Program-made: the position numbers and the translations under genes
Notes under the pieces: model-generated
Databases searched by the model: none
Told to the model about the DNA's origin: nothing
What the model saw: the letters and a program-made list of their open reading frames with translations, nothing else
Assembly (NCBI GenBank): GCA_027315405.1
Contig: DAHUYB010000089.1
Location: 1 to 62,275, forward strand
Direction of reading: 5' to 3'
Source: Gammaproteobacteria bacterium
GTDB lineage: Bacteria > Pseudomonadota > Gammaproteobacteria > Natronospirales > REEB76
Length of the DNA stretch: 62,275 nucleotides
Shown here: positions 18,786-28,309 of the stretch, one piece after another
Position numbering within the stretch: position 1 is the stretch's first letter
How the letters are laid out: the number at the start of each line of letters is the position of its first letter

Positions 18786-20158
18786 CCGCCTTCATCCTCA
18801 TTGCCCAGCTGGCGGAAATCAATTCCCAGGGAATTGAGCTTGCGATACAGATGCGTGCGCTCCATGCCTACGCGTTCGGCGAGCTTGCCCACTTTGCCGC
18901 CGCACAGTTGCAATTGCTGTTGCAGATAGGCGCGCTCGAAATGCTCGCGGGCCTCGCGCAACGGCATGGCCAGAAGATCCTGTTTGACCAACGGTTCGTC
19001 AGCGCTGTAAGGCTCGAGGGCGCTTTCCACATCCTCCAGGGACACTTCGCTTTCGTCGCCGAGCATCAGGCAACGCTGCACCAGATTCTTGAGCTCCCGA
19101 AGGTTGCCCGGCCAGGGATAATTACGCAGGCGATTCTGGGCCGCCACGCTGAAACGGCGGTATTTGAGATCGCCGCTGTCGGCGAATGCGTCGGTGTAAT
19201 AACGCAGCAATTCCGGCACGTCTTCACGGTATTCCCGCAAGGGAGGCACGCGCACCGCGACGCCTTCCAGGCGCGCATAGAGATCGCCGCGGAAGCGCCC
19301 ATCAGCCACCCGATTTTCAATCTCCGGCCGTGCTGAAGACAGTATGCGCAGTTCCAGGATCTGAGAGGTGCGCCCGCCAAGGCGTGTGTAACTCTGCTGT
19401 TCCAGCACTTTCAGCAGTAATTGCTGTACTTGCGGCAGCATATCGGTTAGGTCGTTCAGGAACAAAGTGCCTTCGCGCGCCTCATCCAACCACCCGGGTT
19501 CGACGCGTCCCTCCGGTTCACGTCCCAAAAACTTAATTTCGATTTCATCGGCAGACAAACCCGTGAGTACCACATTCACAAACGGCCCGGCAGCGCGCGG
19601 ACTGAGGGCGTGAATATGGCGAGCGATGCTTTCGCGCCCGGTTTCCGGCTCACCTACCAGTAGCACCGCCGTTTCATGGGGCGCCACCCGCCGACATTGA
19701 TCACGCAGGATCTGCATGGGCCGGCTTTTCCCCAGGGGTTCCAGCGGCGATTGCGGTCCGCGGCCGGCGCGCTGCGTGCGCGCTTGACGACCCACCTCAA
19801 TGGCATGCCCCACTGTACGCAGCAGTTTGGCAAGCGACAGGGGTTTTTCCACGAAATCCAGCGCACCCAGTTTAGTGGCCTCGATGGCGGTCTCGACGGT
19901 ACCGTGGCCGGACATCATCACCACCGGGAATGACAGTGGGGTTTCACGGCTCCATTCCTTGAGCAAACTGATGCCGTCCATGTCAGGCATCCAGATATCC
20001 AGCAACACCAGATCAAGATCGTGCTGGGCATGGGCTGCGCGCGCTTCCGCGGCGTTGCTGGCCACGCGCACCTCATAGCCTTCTTCGGTGAGAATCTCCC
20101 GAACCATGTCACGGATGTCCGCTTCATCGTCCACCACCAGAATTTGTGAGGCTCGCAT
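18782..20158 (-). CDS. ntrX: NtrX-like response regulator with degenerate AAA+ domain
   Basis: A 458-residue regulator: receiver domain (D10/D11, phospho-acceptor D54, K105), AAA+ domain (about 140-375), and a Fis-type helix-turn-helix at the end (GGKVGKLAERVGMERTHLYRKL). The AAA+ core is altered: Walker A reads GEPETGRE (169-176) with Arg for the catalytic Lys, Walker B reads TLFLND (231-236) with Asn in place of the usual acid, and no GAFTGA loop is present near 211-222. It is therefore unlikely to activate sigma-54 promoters and may act as a DNA-binding regulator. Located 9 nt after ntrY. Confidence 0.9.
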   Translation of the reverse strand: MRASQILVVDDEADIRDMVREILTEEGYEVRVASNAAEARAAHAQHDLDLVLLDIWMPDMDGISLLKEWSRETPLSFPVVMMSGHGTVETAIEATKLGALDFVEKPLSLAKLLRTVGHAIEVGRQARTQRAGRGPQSPLEPLGKSRPMQILRDQCRRVAPHETAVLLVGEPETGRESIARHIHALSPRAAGPFVNVVLTGLSADEIEIKFLGREPEGRVEPGWLDEAREGTLFLNDLTDMLPQVQQLLLKVLEQQSYTRLGGRTSQILELRILSSARPEIENRVADGRFRGDLYARLEGVAVRVPPLREYREDVPELLRYYTDAFADSGDLKYRRFSVAAQNRLRNYPWPGNLRELKNLVQRCLMLGDESEVSLEDVESALEPYSADEPLVKQDLLAMPLREAREHFERAYLQQQLQLCGGKVGKLAERVGMERTHLYRKLNSLGIDFRQLGNEDEGG

Positions 20159-20167
20159 GCTTTCCTC

Positions 20168-22375
20168 CTAGCCGCCGGAGTGCCGCCGCAGGCCGCCGAG
20201 CAGCGCACTGGTGCGCCCTTCCTCGGTGACCGGCAGACGGATGATAAGGCGCGCGCCGCCTTCGGAATTATTGTGGGCGCGGATACTGCCGCCGTGTTCC
20301 TCGGCGAGTTTTTTCACAATGGCGAGACCCAGACCGGTGCCCTTGGGTTTGCTGGTCACATAAGGCTCGAATGCCTTGCCGAGGATATCGGTATTGAAAC
20401 CTGGACCGTTATCCTCCACCACGATCTCCGCCATCTGTTCAGCGCCGCGGTGATAATAATGCGTGGTGATCTTCACCCGCCCGCCCTTGCGCCCTTCCAA
20501 TGCCTCTTGGGCATTCTTGAGCAGATTGTGCAGCATCTGGCGCATGCGGCCGGCGTCGGCATACACCGGCGGCAAGGCTTCGTCAAATTGGAGTTGGATC
20601 ACCACGCCTGATTCACGCACGCGATAGAGTTCCGCCACCTCCCCCACCAGCGCGTTGAGATCCAGCGGCGTGAACTCCAATGCCGGGGTGCGTGCATATT
20701 CGCTGAAGGCATTGACCATGGATTTCATGGCCTCTACCTGCTGAACGATGGTGTGGGTGGCACGATCCAGCACATCCTCGTCCTCGCCCTTGAGCTTGCC
20801 CAGGTATTTGCGGCGCATGCGTTCAGCCGCGAGCCGTATGGGAGTGAGCGGGTTCTTGATTTCATGAGCCAGGCGCCGCGCCACCTCACCCCAGGCGGCA
20901 TCGCGCTGCGCTTCGATAAGCACGGTCAGGTCATCGAATACGATGACGTGGCCCGGAGGCGCCTCGCCGCTGCCGGGCAAAGTAGTACAACTCACCATCA
21001 GCATGCGCCGTCCGCCGGAACCCTGCAGCAGCATTTCCTCACGCCATTCCGTTTCTCCGGCTTCAAGATGTGCACGGCAAGCGCTTACGAATTGGCCAAA
21101 CAGCGACCCCGCGCCGCTCAATGGTGTCAGGGATTTATTCAAATGCTGCTGCAGCTCTACACCAAGAATGGCAGCGGCAGCGGGATTGATGGTCTTGAGT
21201 ATCAGATCAGCGTCAATGGAGATCACGCCGGAGGACAGGCGTGTCAGTACCGCCCCCAGATAACTGCGTTCGTTTTCCACCTGGGCACGACTGCGGCGCG
21301 CAGCTTCCTGCGCCAATGACAGCCGCTGGATCATTTCATTGAATGATGAAACCAGGTAGCCGACCTCGTCGCGCGAAGGCAACGGCAAACGCCTGCTGAA
21401 ATCACCGCGCGCCACACTGCGAGTACCCTCTACCAGATTCTGAATGGGCTCCACAAGTTTACGGGCGGCCACGAATGCGACCCACACGGCCATCAGCACC
21501 GACAACAGCAATACCAGCGACAAGGTCAGCATGAAACTGTACTTGAGCGGCTGTCGCAGCACCGTGAGTTCGCGGTAATTGGAATAAGCTGCCTGCACCC
21601 GGTTGGCGAGATCGCTTTGTTGATCGGCCACCGGAAAAATCGCCTGTAGTACTTCCGGGCGCCACCACAGCCCCCCCACGATCACCGGTACCAGCGCACG
21701 GATGTGCAAGCCATTATCACCCGCAGGATCCAGCCCGACATAGACATGGCCGCTGCGCGCCCGCATGAGCATCTCCTGCCCCGGTAAATCCGGGATCAAC
21801 TGTGCCGGCAGCTCGGAACTGGTGGCGATGATATGCCCATCCTCACCGCTCAATAGGGTAAGTTCGGCGGCACCGTTTTGTTGCCGCAGCATGTTCATTT
21901 CTACCGCCACATCGCGGGGTGCGGTCACAGCGAGTGCATTGCCTATCGTCTGGGTACGTGTCAGCAGTTCCCGGACGCGCAATTGCAGGGCGGTGCGCGA
22001 CAACTCGATGGCGTCACCCAGGGCCCGTTCCACGCGCACGTCAAACCAGGAATCAATGCCACGGCTGATAAATTGCACGGAAAAATAATACACCAGCACC
22101 ACCGGCACGATGGCCAGCGCCACGAACATGACAACCAGCCGCGTGGTCAGCCGTGAACCGATGACGTTGCGCCGGTATTGCAGAATCAGCCGTACCAGGT
22201 TGAAACCGATGATGATCAGCAGTATTCCCACGGCGATGGCGTTTAGCAGCAGCAAGCCGCCGTGGAGACGATCGAAATCCATCGAATTCTGCGTGCTTTT
22301 GCTCAACAGAATAAGCGATACCAGCATGACGATCATGCCGGCGGCGATCACCAATGGCATCAGGTAACGTTTCAT
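20168..22375 (-). CDS. ntrY: NtrY-like transmembrane sensor histidine kinase
   Basis: 735 residues from ATG 22375, whose codon overlaps the stop of the DUF4390 gene (ATGA). Three or more N-terminal transmembrane helices and a periplasmic region lead into a HAMP domain (about 310-365), a PAS domain, HisKA with RRLAHEIKNPLTPIRLAAER, and HATPase with EDNGPGFNTDILGKAFEPY and GTGLGLAIVKKLAEEHGG. It should phosphorylate the adjacent NtrX. In other bacteria NtrYX links to nitrogen, redox and envelope control; the signal here is unknown. Confidence 0.93.
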   Translation of the reverse strand: MKRYLMPLVIAAGMIVMLVSLILLSKSTQNSMDFDRLHGGLLLLNAIAVGILLIIIGFNLVRLILQYRRNVIGSRLTTRLVVMFVALAIVPVVLVYYFSVQFISRGIDSWFDVRVERALGDAIELSRTALQLRVRELLTRTQTIGNALAVTAPRDVAVEMNMLRQQNGAAELTLLSGEDGHIIATSSELPAQLIPDLPGQEMLMRARSGHVYVGLDPAGDNGLHIRALVPVIVGGLWWRPEVLQAIFPVADQQSDLANRVQAAYSNYRELTVLRQPLKYSFMLTLSLVLLLSVLMAVWVAFVAARKLVEPIQNLVEGTRSVARGDFSRRLPLPSRDEVGYLVSSFNEMIQRLSLAQEAARRSRAQVENERSYLGAVLTRLSSGVISIDADLILKTINPAAAAILGVELQQHLNKSLTPLSGAGSLFGQFVSACRAHLEAGETEWREEMLLQGSGGRRMLMVSCTTLPGSGEAPPGHVIVFDDLTVLIEAQRDAAWGEVARRLAHEIKNPLTPIRLAAERMRRKYLGKLKGEDEDVLDRATHTIVQQVEAMKSMVNAFSEYARTPALEFTPLDLNALVGEVAELYRVRESGVVIQLQFDEALPPVYADAGRMRQMLHNLLKNAQEALEGRKGGRVKITTHYYHRGAEQMAEIVVEDNGPGFNTDILGKAFEPYVTSKPKGTGLGLAIVKKLAEEHGGSIRAHNNSEGGARLIIRLPVTEEGRTSALLGGLRRHSGG

Positions 22376-22974
22376 GAGGCGAGCACCCACGCGTACCAGT
22401 CACTGGACAGATCCCAACCCTTGAACCATGAAGCAATGAGCTTCAGCGGACCGGGAAAATCCGTGATATCGAGCACCGCGCGCATGCGGATCGTGTAGCG
22501 GGTGCGCGGTTCCAGCAGACTCGCGTCAATTACCGGCAGGTCGTTCACCTGGCCGAGGCTGGTAACGGCATCCCGATAACTGACGAAACTCTGCTGTTCA
22601 CCGCTGTTCAGATTCTTGATGATGAAACGGCGGGTGAGCGGATGATAACTGATCTGAAAGCGTTCGGTGAGCGTTGCCACGGTCTTGTCCCAAATGAAGC
22701 TGCGGTGTTTGATCACTTCGATCTGCCACTCCACCGTCAGCGGCACGCCGTTTTCGAGTGCGTTAAGCGCATCCTGACTCATGTCCAGATCCACGTCGGC
22801 ACTCAGATAATAAACGCCGTTCAACAGTTCCGTATAGGCGGTGCGAATTACGAAGCCGCCCCGGCTATCATCCGCACCCGCGGCTGACGCCAGACAGCCC
22901 ACAACCAGAATGCAGACCAGCGCTGTCATCGCGGTGCGACGCAGGCCCAGGGTGAAACTGGATGTGTACATCAT
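22372..22974 (-). CDS. DUF4390 domain exported protein
   Basis: A 200-residue protein with a signal peptide (MTALVCILVVGCLASAAGA) and a beta-rich domain matching DUF4390 (TAYTELLNGVYYLSADVDLD; VEWQIEVIKHRSFIWDKTVA). Function unknown. It lies 3 nt after rsmB and overlaps ntrY, an order found in many gamma- and betaproteobacteria, so it may take part in periplasmic sensing by NtrY (inference only). Confidence 0.88.
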   Translation of the reverse strand: MMYTSSFTLGLRRTAMTALVCILVVGCLASAAGADDSRGGFVIRTAYTELLNGVYYLSADVDLDMSQDALNALENGVPLTVEWQIEVIKHRSFIWDKTVATLTERFQISYHPLTRRFIIKNLNSGEQQSFVSYRDAVTSLGQVNDLPVIDASLLEPRTRYTIRMRAVLDITDFPGPLKLIASWFKGWDLSSDWYAWVLAS

Positions 22975-22977
22975 GCG

Positions 22978-24297
22978 TCAGAATTTCCCTCGGGTTTTTT
23001 CCATGCAAGCATAATAGAATCCGTCCATGCCGTTTTGACCCGTGAGTATTTGCCGGCCGGGAAGCTTGCTTACGCCCCACCGGGCATTAAATCCCACCGG
23101 TTTCGCATCTGCATGCGCCTCCAGGAACGCCCGCGCCTGCTCGGCATTTTCCTCGCAGAATACCGAGCAGGTGGCGTATAGCAGCTTACCGCCGCCGGCC
23201 AGCAACGGCCAGAGTGCCGCGAGCAGACGCGCCTGCAGCACTACCGCGGCGCTGACGTCTTGGGGACGGCGGTGCGCCTTGATATCGGGATGACGGCGGA
23301 TCACGCCGCTGGCGCTGCAGGGAGCATCCAGCAGGATGCGCTGGAAGGCCTGGCGGTCCCACCAGTCCCCCGGATGCACGGCGTCAGCCGTCAAAACCTT
23401 CGTCGACAAGCCCAGACGCCGCAGATTCTCATGGATTTTGTCGACCCGTGCCGCGTCATTATCGAGAGCCACTACCTCGCCCGCATCAGGATAACGCTCC
23501 AGCAAATGACAGGTCTTGCCGCCGGGGGCGGCGCAAGCGTCCAGGACACGCATACCCGGTTGCACGTCCAGCAGTCCCGCAGTCAGTTGCGCGGCTTGGT
23601 CCTGCACTGAAAATTTCCCGGCGGCAAAACCAGGCAGCGTTTCCACATTCAGCGGTGTGGCCAATGCCAGCCCATCCGCGGAAAATTCACAGGGTTGCGC
23701 CATGATACCGTTGGCGGCGAACTCCTCCAGCAACGCGGCGCGCGTAACCAACCGGCGATTGGCACGCAACGTAAGCGGCGGCCGCTGGTTGTCTGCCGCA
23801 AGAATAGACTTCCAGTCCTGAGGCCAGTCTGCCTGAATGCGTTCTATGAACCACTTTGGATGCGCATAAAGCGCTTCGGGATTATTGGACAACTCGGCTT
23901 GGAATCCCGCCTGTTCACGCTGAAAGCGACGCAGCACGGCATTCACCAGTTTTACCGCCCAGTCCTTGTGCAGGTAGCGGCAGGCTTCGGCGGTTTCCTT
24001 GAAAGCCGCATGCGCCGGTATGCGCATTTCCGTGAACTGATAAAGCCCCAGTAGCAGCAGCGCGTGTATGTCGAGATCAAGAATCTTGAGCGGTTGCTGT
24101 AGCAAGCGTGCAAGCCAAAATTCCAGCCGTGGCTGGAAACGCAAGCTGCCATAACAGAGTTCCTGCAACAGCGCGGCATCGCGTCCCTTGAGCGTGGCTG
24201 GCTTTAGCTGACGGATCGCGCTGTTCAGATAGAGGCCGTCACGCAGCACGGCTACCAGCACGGTCGCCGCAATCGCACGCACCGATATCTCCGCCAT
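22978..24297 (-). CDS. rsmB: 16S rRNA (cytosine(967)-C(5))-methyltransferase
   Basis: A 439-residue enzyme with an N-terminal NusB-like RNA-binding domain and a C-terminal Rossmann methyltransferase. Motif I is VLDACAAPGGKTCHLLERYP; the two cysteines of m5C methyltransferases are in DAPCSASGVIRRHPDIK and LLYATCSVFCEENAEQ. It methylates C967 of 16S rRNA (family knowledge). ATG 24297 overlaps the fmt stop by one base. Confidence 0.96.
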   Translation of the reverse strand: MAEISVRAIAATVLVAVLRDGLYLNSAIRQLKPATLKGRDAALLQELCYGSLRFQPRLEFWLARLLQQPLKILDLDIHALLLLGLYQFTEMRIPAHAAFKETAEACRYLHKDWAVKLVNAVLRRFQREQAGFQAELSNNPEALYAHPKWFIERIQADWPQDWKSILAADNQRPPLTLRANRRLVTRAALLEEFAANGIMAQPCEFSADGLALATPLNVETLPGFAAGKFSVQDQAAQLTAGLLDVQPGMRVLDACAAPGGKTCHLLERYPDAGEVVALDNDAARVDKIHENLRRLGLSTKVLTADAVHPGDWWDRQAFQRILLDAPCSASGVIRRHPDIKAHRRPQDVSAAVVLQARLLAALWPLLAGGGKLLYATCSVFCEENAEQARAFLEAHADAKPVGFNARWGVSKLPGRQILTGQNGMDGFYYACMEKTRGKF

Positions 24298-25229
24298 CAG
24301 ATGAAATGTTCGCCCAGGAGTGCACGGCCACGGGCGAAATCGGCCGCCGGCATGCGGCGCCCGCCCGCGGCTTGCAGTTCCTTGATACGCAACACGGCTT
24401 TCCCCGTGGCCACGTCAATGCCTTCGGACCCGACATTGATCACCGTCCCCGGTGTAGCGGCTGCTGCCGCGGAAATTGCCTGCGCACCCCAGATACGCAG
24501 CCACTCTCCACGCCAATGGGTATACGCCACCGGCCATGGATTATAGGCACGCACCCCGCGTGCGATCTCCGCGGCCGGCGACATCCAATCCACATGCGCT
24601 TCTGCACGCGTGAGCTTGGCGGCGTAGGTCGCTGCGGATTCATTTTGCGGCACGCGCGTCACCTCCGGCAGCGCCGCCAGCAGTTCAACCATGGCCGCCG
24701 CGCCCAGCGTTGCCAGCCGCTCATGCAGGCTTTGGGCGGTATCGTCATCACGAATGGCGGTCCTGCGCACGTCCAGCATGTCGCCGGTATCCAGCCCCTG
24801 ATCCATCTGCATGAGGGTAACGCCGGATTCCGTGTCGCCAGCCAGGATGGCGCGTTGTATGGGTGCCGCCCCGCGCCAGCGCGGCAGCAGTGAGGCATGA
24901 ATGTTGATACAACCATAGCGCGGAACTGCAAGCACCGCAGCAGGTAACAACCGCCCATAGGCCGCCACCACCATGACATCGGCTGCAGCTGTTTCCAATT
25001 GCAGACGGGCGGCGGCAGACTTGAATGTTGCGGGCTGCTGTATAGGAAGAGAATGCTCCGACGCGCAACGCTTGATGGGCGAGGCCATGAGTTTGCGGCC
25101 GCGGCCCGCGGGCCGGTCCGGTTGAGTCCATACACCGACGATTTCATGGCGCGTTTTGAGCAATGCGTCCAGAGCCGGTACGGCAAATTCCGGCGTACCT
25201 GCAAAAGCGACGCGTAATGGCCTGGTCAT
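24297..25229 (-). CDS. fmt: Methionyl-tRNA formyltransferase
   Basis: 310 residues from ATG 25229 (MTRPLRVAFAGTPEFAVPAL); the frame is open further upstream but that part is the shadow of def. The catalytic motif is in INIHASLLPRWRGAAPIQRA, followed by DTGDM. It formylates initiator Met-tRNA; the formyl group is removed by Def encoded just upstream in the same operon. Confidence 0.97.
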   Translation of the reverse strand: MTRPLRVAFAGTPEFAVPALDALLKTRHEIVGVWTQPDRPAGRGRKLMASPIKRCASEHSLPIQQPATFKSAAARLQLETAAADVMVVAAYGRLLPAAVLAVPRYGCINIHASLLPRWRGAAPIQRAILAGDTESGVTLMQMDQGLDTGDMLDVRRTAIRDDDTAQSLHERLATLGAAAMVELLAALPEVTRVPQNESAATYAAKLTRAEAHVDWMSPAAEIARGVRAYNPWPVAYTHWRGEWLRIWGAQAISAAAAATPGTVINVGSEGIDVATGKAVLRIKELQAAGGRRMPAADFARGRALLGEHFI

Positions 25230-25272
25230 GTGCGGCCTGCAGACGATGGGAATTTGGCTGGAAAGAAAGCGC

Positions 25273-25806
25273 TCAGATTGCCGGCGCGGTGTCGCGCACG
25301 CCCTCGCGTTCATCGCGTTGTTCTTTTTCCAGTTTCCTGCGGATGCGTTGGCGTTTGAGTTCTGAGAGGTAATCCACGAACAGCTTGCCGTCCAGATGAT
25401 CGATCTCGTGCTGGATGCACACCGCCAGCAGGCCATCGGCGTCGAATTCCAGCGCCTGGCCATCGCGGTCCAGGGCGCGTACCCGAACGCGTTCGGCGCG
25501 CTCCACTTCCTCGAACACCCCCGGCACCGACAAACAGCCTTCCTGCATCTTCTCCTTGCCGTCGCGGCTGAGAATTTCCGGATTGATGAACACCTGTGGT
25601 GCATCGCCGTGCTCGGAGACATCCACCACGATTACCCGCTGATCCACGCCCACCTGGATGGCGGCCAGACCGATGCCGGGCGCCGCATGCATGGTTTCCA
25701 GCATGTCGGTCGCCAGCTGGCGGATCTCTGCGGTCACTGCCGCGACCGGCTTGGCGCGAAGGCGCAGGCGGGAATCGGGGTAATGCAGGATGGTGAGCAA
25801 GGCCAT
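25273..25806 (-). CDS. def: Peptide deformylase
   Basis: 177 residues from ATG 25806. All three signature motifs are intact: [18 protein letters not shown] (metal-binding Cys) and [12 protein letters not shown] (two His and the catalytic Glu). It removes the formyl group from nascent proteins. First gene of def-fmt-rsmB-DUF4390-ntrY-ntrX-sdpI. Divergent from lysM. Confidence 0.97.
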   Translation of the reverse strand: MALLTILHYPDSRLRLRAKPVAAVTAEIRQLATDMLETMHAAPGIGLAAIQVGVDQRVIVVDVSEHGDAPQVFINPEILSRDGKEKMQEGCLSVPGVFEEVERAERVRVRALDRDGQALEFDADGLLAVCIQHEIDHLDGKLFVDYLSELKRQRIRRKLEKEQRDEREGVRDTAPAI

Positions 25807-25873
25807 GGTGCTATCCGGATGGGGTGGGTAACCCTCATTGTTCAAGGGGGGCCGTTTTATTCCTCATGCACTT

Positions 25874-25901
25874 TTGCACAAAATGCTGCTAAAGTTATGA
25901 T
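25874..25901 (+). promoter_or_regulatory. Sigma-70-type promoter of the lysM-dprA-smg operon
   Basis: TTGCAC (25874-25879), a 16-bp spacer and TATGAT (25896-25901) form a good sigma-70 promoter pointing at lysM, about 100 bp upstream of its ATG. Confidence 0.55.
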
Positions 25902-26009
25902 GCCATTAAAAAGTTGCCCGGCAGCCCTACAAGTTCAGGGAGCCCGCCGCTGCCGCGGGAGGGCCTGGAAACCGTGGGGATTTGTCAGGCGAGTCGTGGA
26001 GATTGACCG

Positions 26010-27176
26010 ATGAAAGATTATAACGCGACCCGCTGCCTAACTGCCCTATGCTTGGCGGGCTTGCTGGTAGCCTGCGCCAGCGCTCCGAAAAAGCCGCAAC
26101 CCGCTCCGGCCGCACCTCCGCCTCCGCCGCCCGCGCCCCTGGCACAGACCCCGCCGGTGGCCCCGCCGCCGGTGGTAATACTGCCCCAGGCACCCCGCAC
26201 CTATGTGGTCAAGAAGGGCGACACTCTTTGGGGCATCGCCTCCCTGTATCTGCAGGATCCCTGGCGCTGGCCCGACATCTGGTATGCCAATCCGACCATC
26301 AAGAATCCCCATCTCATCTATCCGGGCGACGAGTTGATACTGGGTTATATCAACGGCCATCCAACGCTCACAGTGGTACGTAACGGCCAGGTGGTCAATG
26401 AAACTGCCGCGGCCGCAACCAGTCTGCCGGTGGTAAAGCTCGAACCTCAGATACGTTACCAGCCCCTTAATCAGGCCATCCCGACAATCCCGCTGAATTC
26501 CATTCGCCAATTCCTGAGCGGCACCCGCGTGGTCAGCAAGGGCGAACTCGAGCATGCCGGGTATCTGTTGCGCTCGCTGGACGGTCGCCCGGCAGTGGGT
26601 TTGGGCGGCGAAGTCTATGCCCGCGGCCTCAAACCCGCCGATGGCAGCCGCTATAACCTGTACCGGCTGGGTGAAAAATATGTGGATCCCGAGAGCGGCG
26701 ATACTTTGGGTTATCAAGCCACTTACATTGGCGACGGCAATGTCGAGCACTGGGGCGATCCCTCAAAAGTTCTGCTCACATCCACCGCTCAGGAAGCCAT
26801 GGCCGGCGACCGTTTCCTGCCCGTGATTTCCCAGCAACTCAACCAGGATTACTTGCCGCATCCCCCCGCCAAACCGGTCAAGGGTGACATCATTGCGGTC
26901 CTCGGCGGCGTCGCGGAAATCGGCCAATATCAGGTGGTGGTACTGGACCGCGGCACCCAAGCGGGTCTCGATGCCGGCACGGTGCTCGGAATTTACGGAC
27001 GTGGCAAGAAAATCAGCGATCCTTATGCCTTCGACGGCCTGAGCGATTCGGTGAAACTACCCGAGGAGCGCGAAGGCACACTCTTGGTATTCCGCACCTA
27101 TCCAAAGGTCAGCTATGGTTTGGTGATGGACGCCAAGCGCGAAATGCACCTGCTGGATGTGGTCAAGAATCCGTAA
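26010..27176 (+). CDS. LysM peptidoglycan-binding lipoprotein-like protein
   Basis: 388 residues. The N-terminus (LTALCLAGLLVACASA) looks like a lipoprotein signal with Cys in LLVACAS, followed by a proline-rich linker and one LysM domain at about 65-115 (TYVVKKGDTLWGIASLYL; IWYANPTIKNPHLIYPGDEL). The rest is a beta-rich region without a motif I know. The position directly upstream of dprA and divergent from def is conserved in gamma- and betaproteobacteria. LysM binds glycan strands, so it probably sits at the cell wall. Confidence 0.93.
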   Translation: MKDYNATRCLTALCLAGLLVACASAPKKPQPAPAAPPPPPPAPLAQTPPVAPPPVVILPQAPRTYVVKKGDTLWGIASLYLQDPWRWPDIWYANPTIKNPHLIYPGDELILGYINGHPTLTVVRNGQVVNETAAAATSLPVVKLEPQIRYQPLNQAIPTIPLNSIRQFLSGTRVVSKGELEHAGYLLRSLDGRPAVGLGGEVYARGLKPADGSRYNLYRLGEKYVDPESGDTLGYQATYIGDGNVEHWGDPSKVLLTSTAQEAMAGDRFLPVISQQLNQDYLPHPPAKPVKGDIIAVLGGVAEIGQYQVVVLDRGTQAGLDAGTVLGIYGRGKKISDPYAFDGLSDSVKLPEEREGTLLVFRTYPKVSYGLVMDAKREMHLLDVVKNP

Positions 27177-27196
27177 CCCCCAAGGGGAATTGGGAA

Positions 27197-28309
27197 ATAG
27201 ACGCACAGGAAGCGAACTATTGGCTGGCCCTGGTCCGGACTCCCGGTCTGGGACCCGCCGGTTTCTCGGCTCTGCTGGCCCGCTGCGGCTCGCTGGCCGC
27301 AATCTTCGCCACTGCCTCCCATGAACTCTCCGGTCTTGCGGAAAACACCCGTGCTGGGCTCGAAAATCCCGATTGGGCGGCCATAGATAAAGACCTGCGC
27401 TGGCTCGAAAATGCCGGTGCCACCCTGCTGCCCTGCACCGATCCCGCCTATCCGTCCCTGCTCAGGCAGATTGCCGATCCGCCCATGGTTCTGTTTGTGC
27501 GCGGCGATGTCAGCCTCCTCGGCAACCCACAGCTGGCCATGGTCGGCAGCCGCAATCCCAGCACCGAGGGCCGGCGCAACGCCGAGGAATTCGCCGCTTA
27601 TCTGGCGCGCTGCGGACTCTGCATTGTGAGCGGTATGGCTCTCGGCATTGATGCCGCCAGCCATCGCGGCGCTCTCAAGGATGGCGGCACAACCATCGCC
27701 GTCTGGGCCACTGGCCTCGATAAACCTTATCCGCCAAGTCATCGGGAACTGGCCGAGGAAATCGCGGCCCGAGGATTGCTGATCTCGGAATTCCTCCCCG
27801 GTACGCCGCCACTGCCGCACAATTTTCCACGCCGCAACCGCATTATCAGCGGTCTTTCCGTGGGCACGCTGGTGGTGGAAGCGGCGCACACCAGCGGCTC
27901 GCTCATCACCGCGCGTCTCGCCAGCGAACAGGGCCGTGAAGTTTTTGCTATCCCCGGCTCCATCCATAATCCGCTGGCGCGTGGTTGTCACCGCCTGATC
28001 CGCGAAGGCGCGAAACTGGTGGAATCAGCCGGCGACATTCTCGAGGAACTCGCGCCCTTGTTGAAACTCGAACCGGCAAATCTGGCAAACGCCTTGCCCA
28101 TGCCGGTGACTGATGCAGACGATCCCGAGTATCGGCTGCTCTTGAATTCCATGGAGCATGCACCCACTTCGGTGGACTCGCTGGTGGAACGCACTGGATT
28201 GACGCCCGACGTGGTTTCCTCCATGCTGCTGATGCTCGAGCTTCAGGGCCAGGTGGAAGCAACGCCGGGCGGACATTATTCCCGGGTAATAAAGAGGCCG
28301 ACGTCATGA
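27197..28309 (+). CDS. dprA: DNA-processing protein DprA (atypical start)
   Basis: RecA loader that protects incoming single-stranded DNA in natural transformation. The Rossmann-like domain is clear: MVGSRNPSTEGRRNAEEFA, SGMALGIDAASHRGAL, FPRRNRIISGLS, EAAHTSGSLITARLASEQGR; the C-terminal DML1 winged helix ends the protein. Conserved N-terminal sequence (DAQEANYWLALVRTPGLGP) begins upstream of the first in-frame ATG at 27485, yet no ATG, GTG or TTG precedes it in frame. I place the start at ATA 27197, which follows AGGGGA (27183-27188) by 8 nt; initiation elsewhere or a sequence error are alternatives. Confidence 0.85.
   Translation: MDAQEANYWLALVRTPGLGPAGFSALLARCGSLAAIFATASHELSGLAENTRAGLENPDWAAIDKDLRWLENAGATLLPCTDPAYPSLLRQIADPPMVLFVRGDVSLLGNPQLAMVGSRNPSTEGRRNAEEFAAYLARCGLCIVSGMALGIDAASHRGALKDGGTTIAVWATGLDKPYPPSHRELAEEIAARGLLISEFLPGTPPLPHNFPRRNRIISGLSVGTLVVEAAHTSGSLITARLASEQGREVFAIPGSIHNPLARGCHRLIREGAKLVESAGDILEELAPLLKLEPANLANALPMPVTDADDPEYRLLLNSMEHAPTSVDSLVERTGLTPDVVSSMLLMLELQGQVEATPGGHYSRVIKRPTS

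Noticed and set aside
18782-20158. Classical sigma-54 activator of the NtrC type
   Set aside because: No GAFTGA loop and altered Walker A and B motifs.
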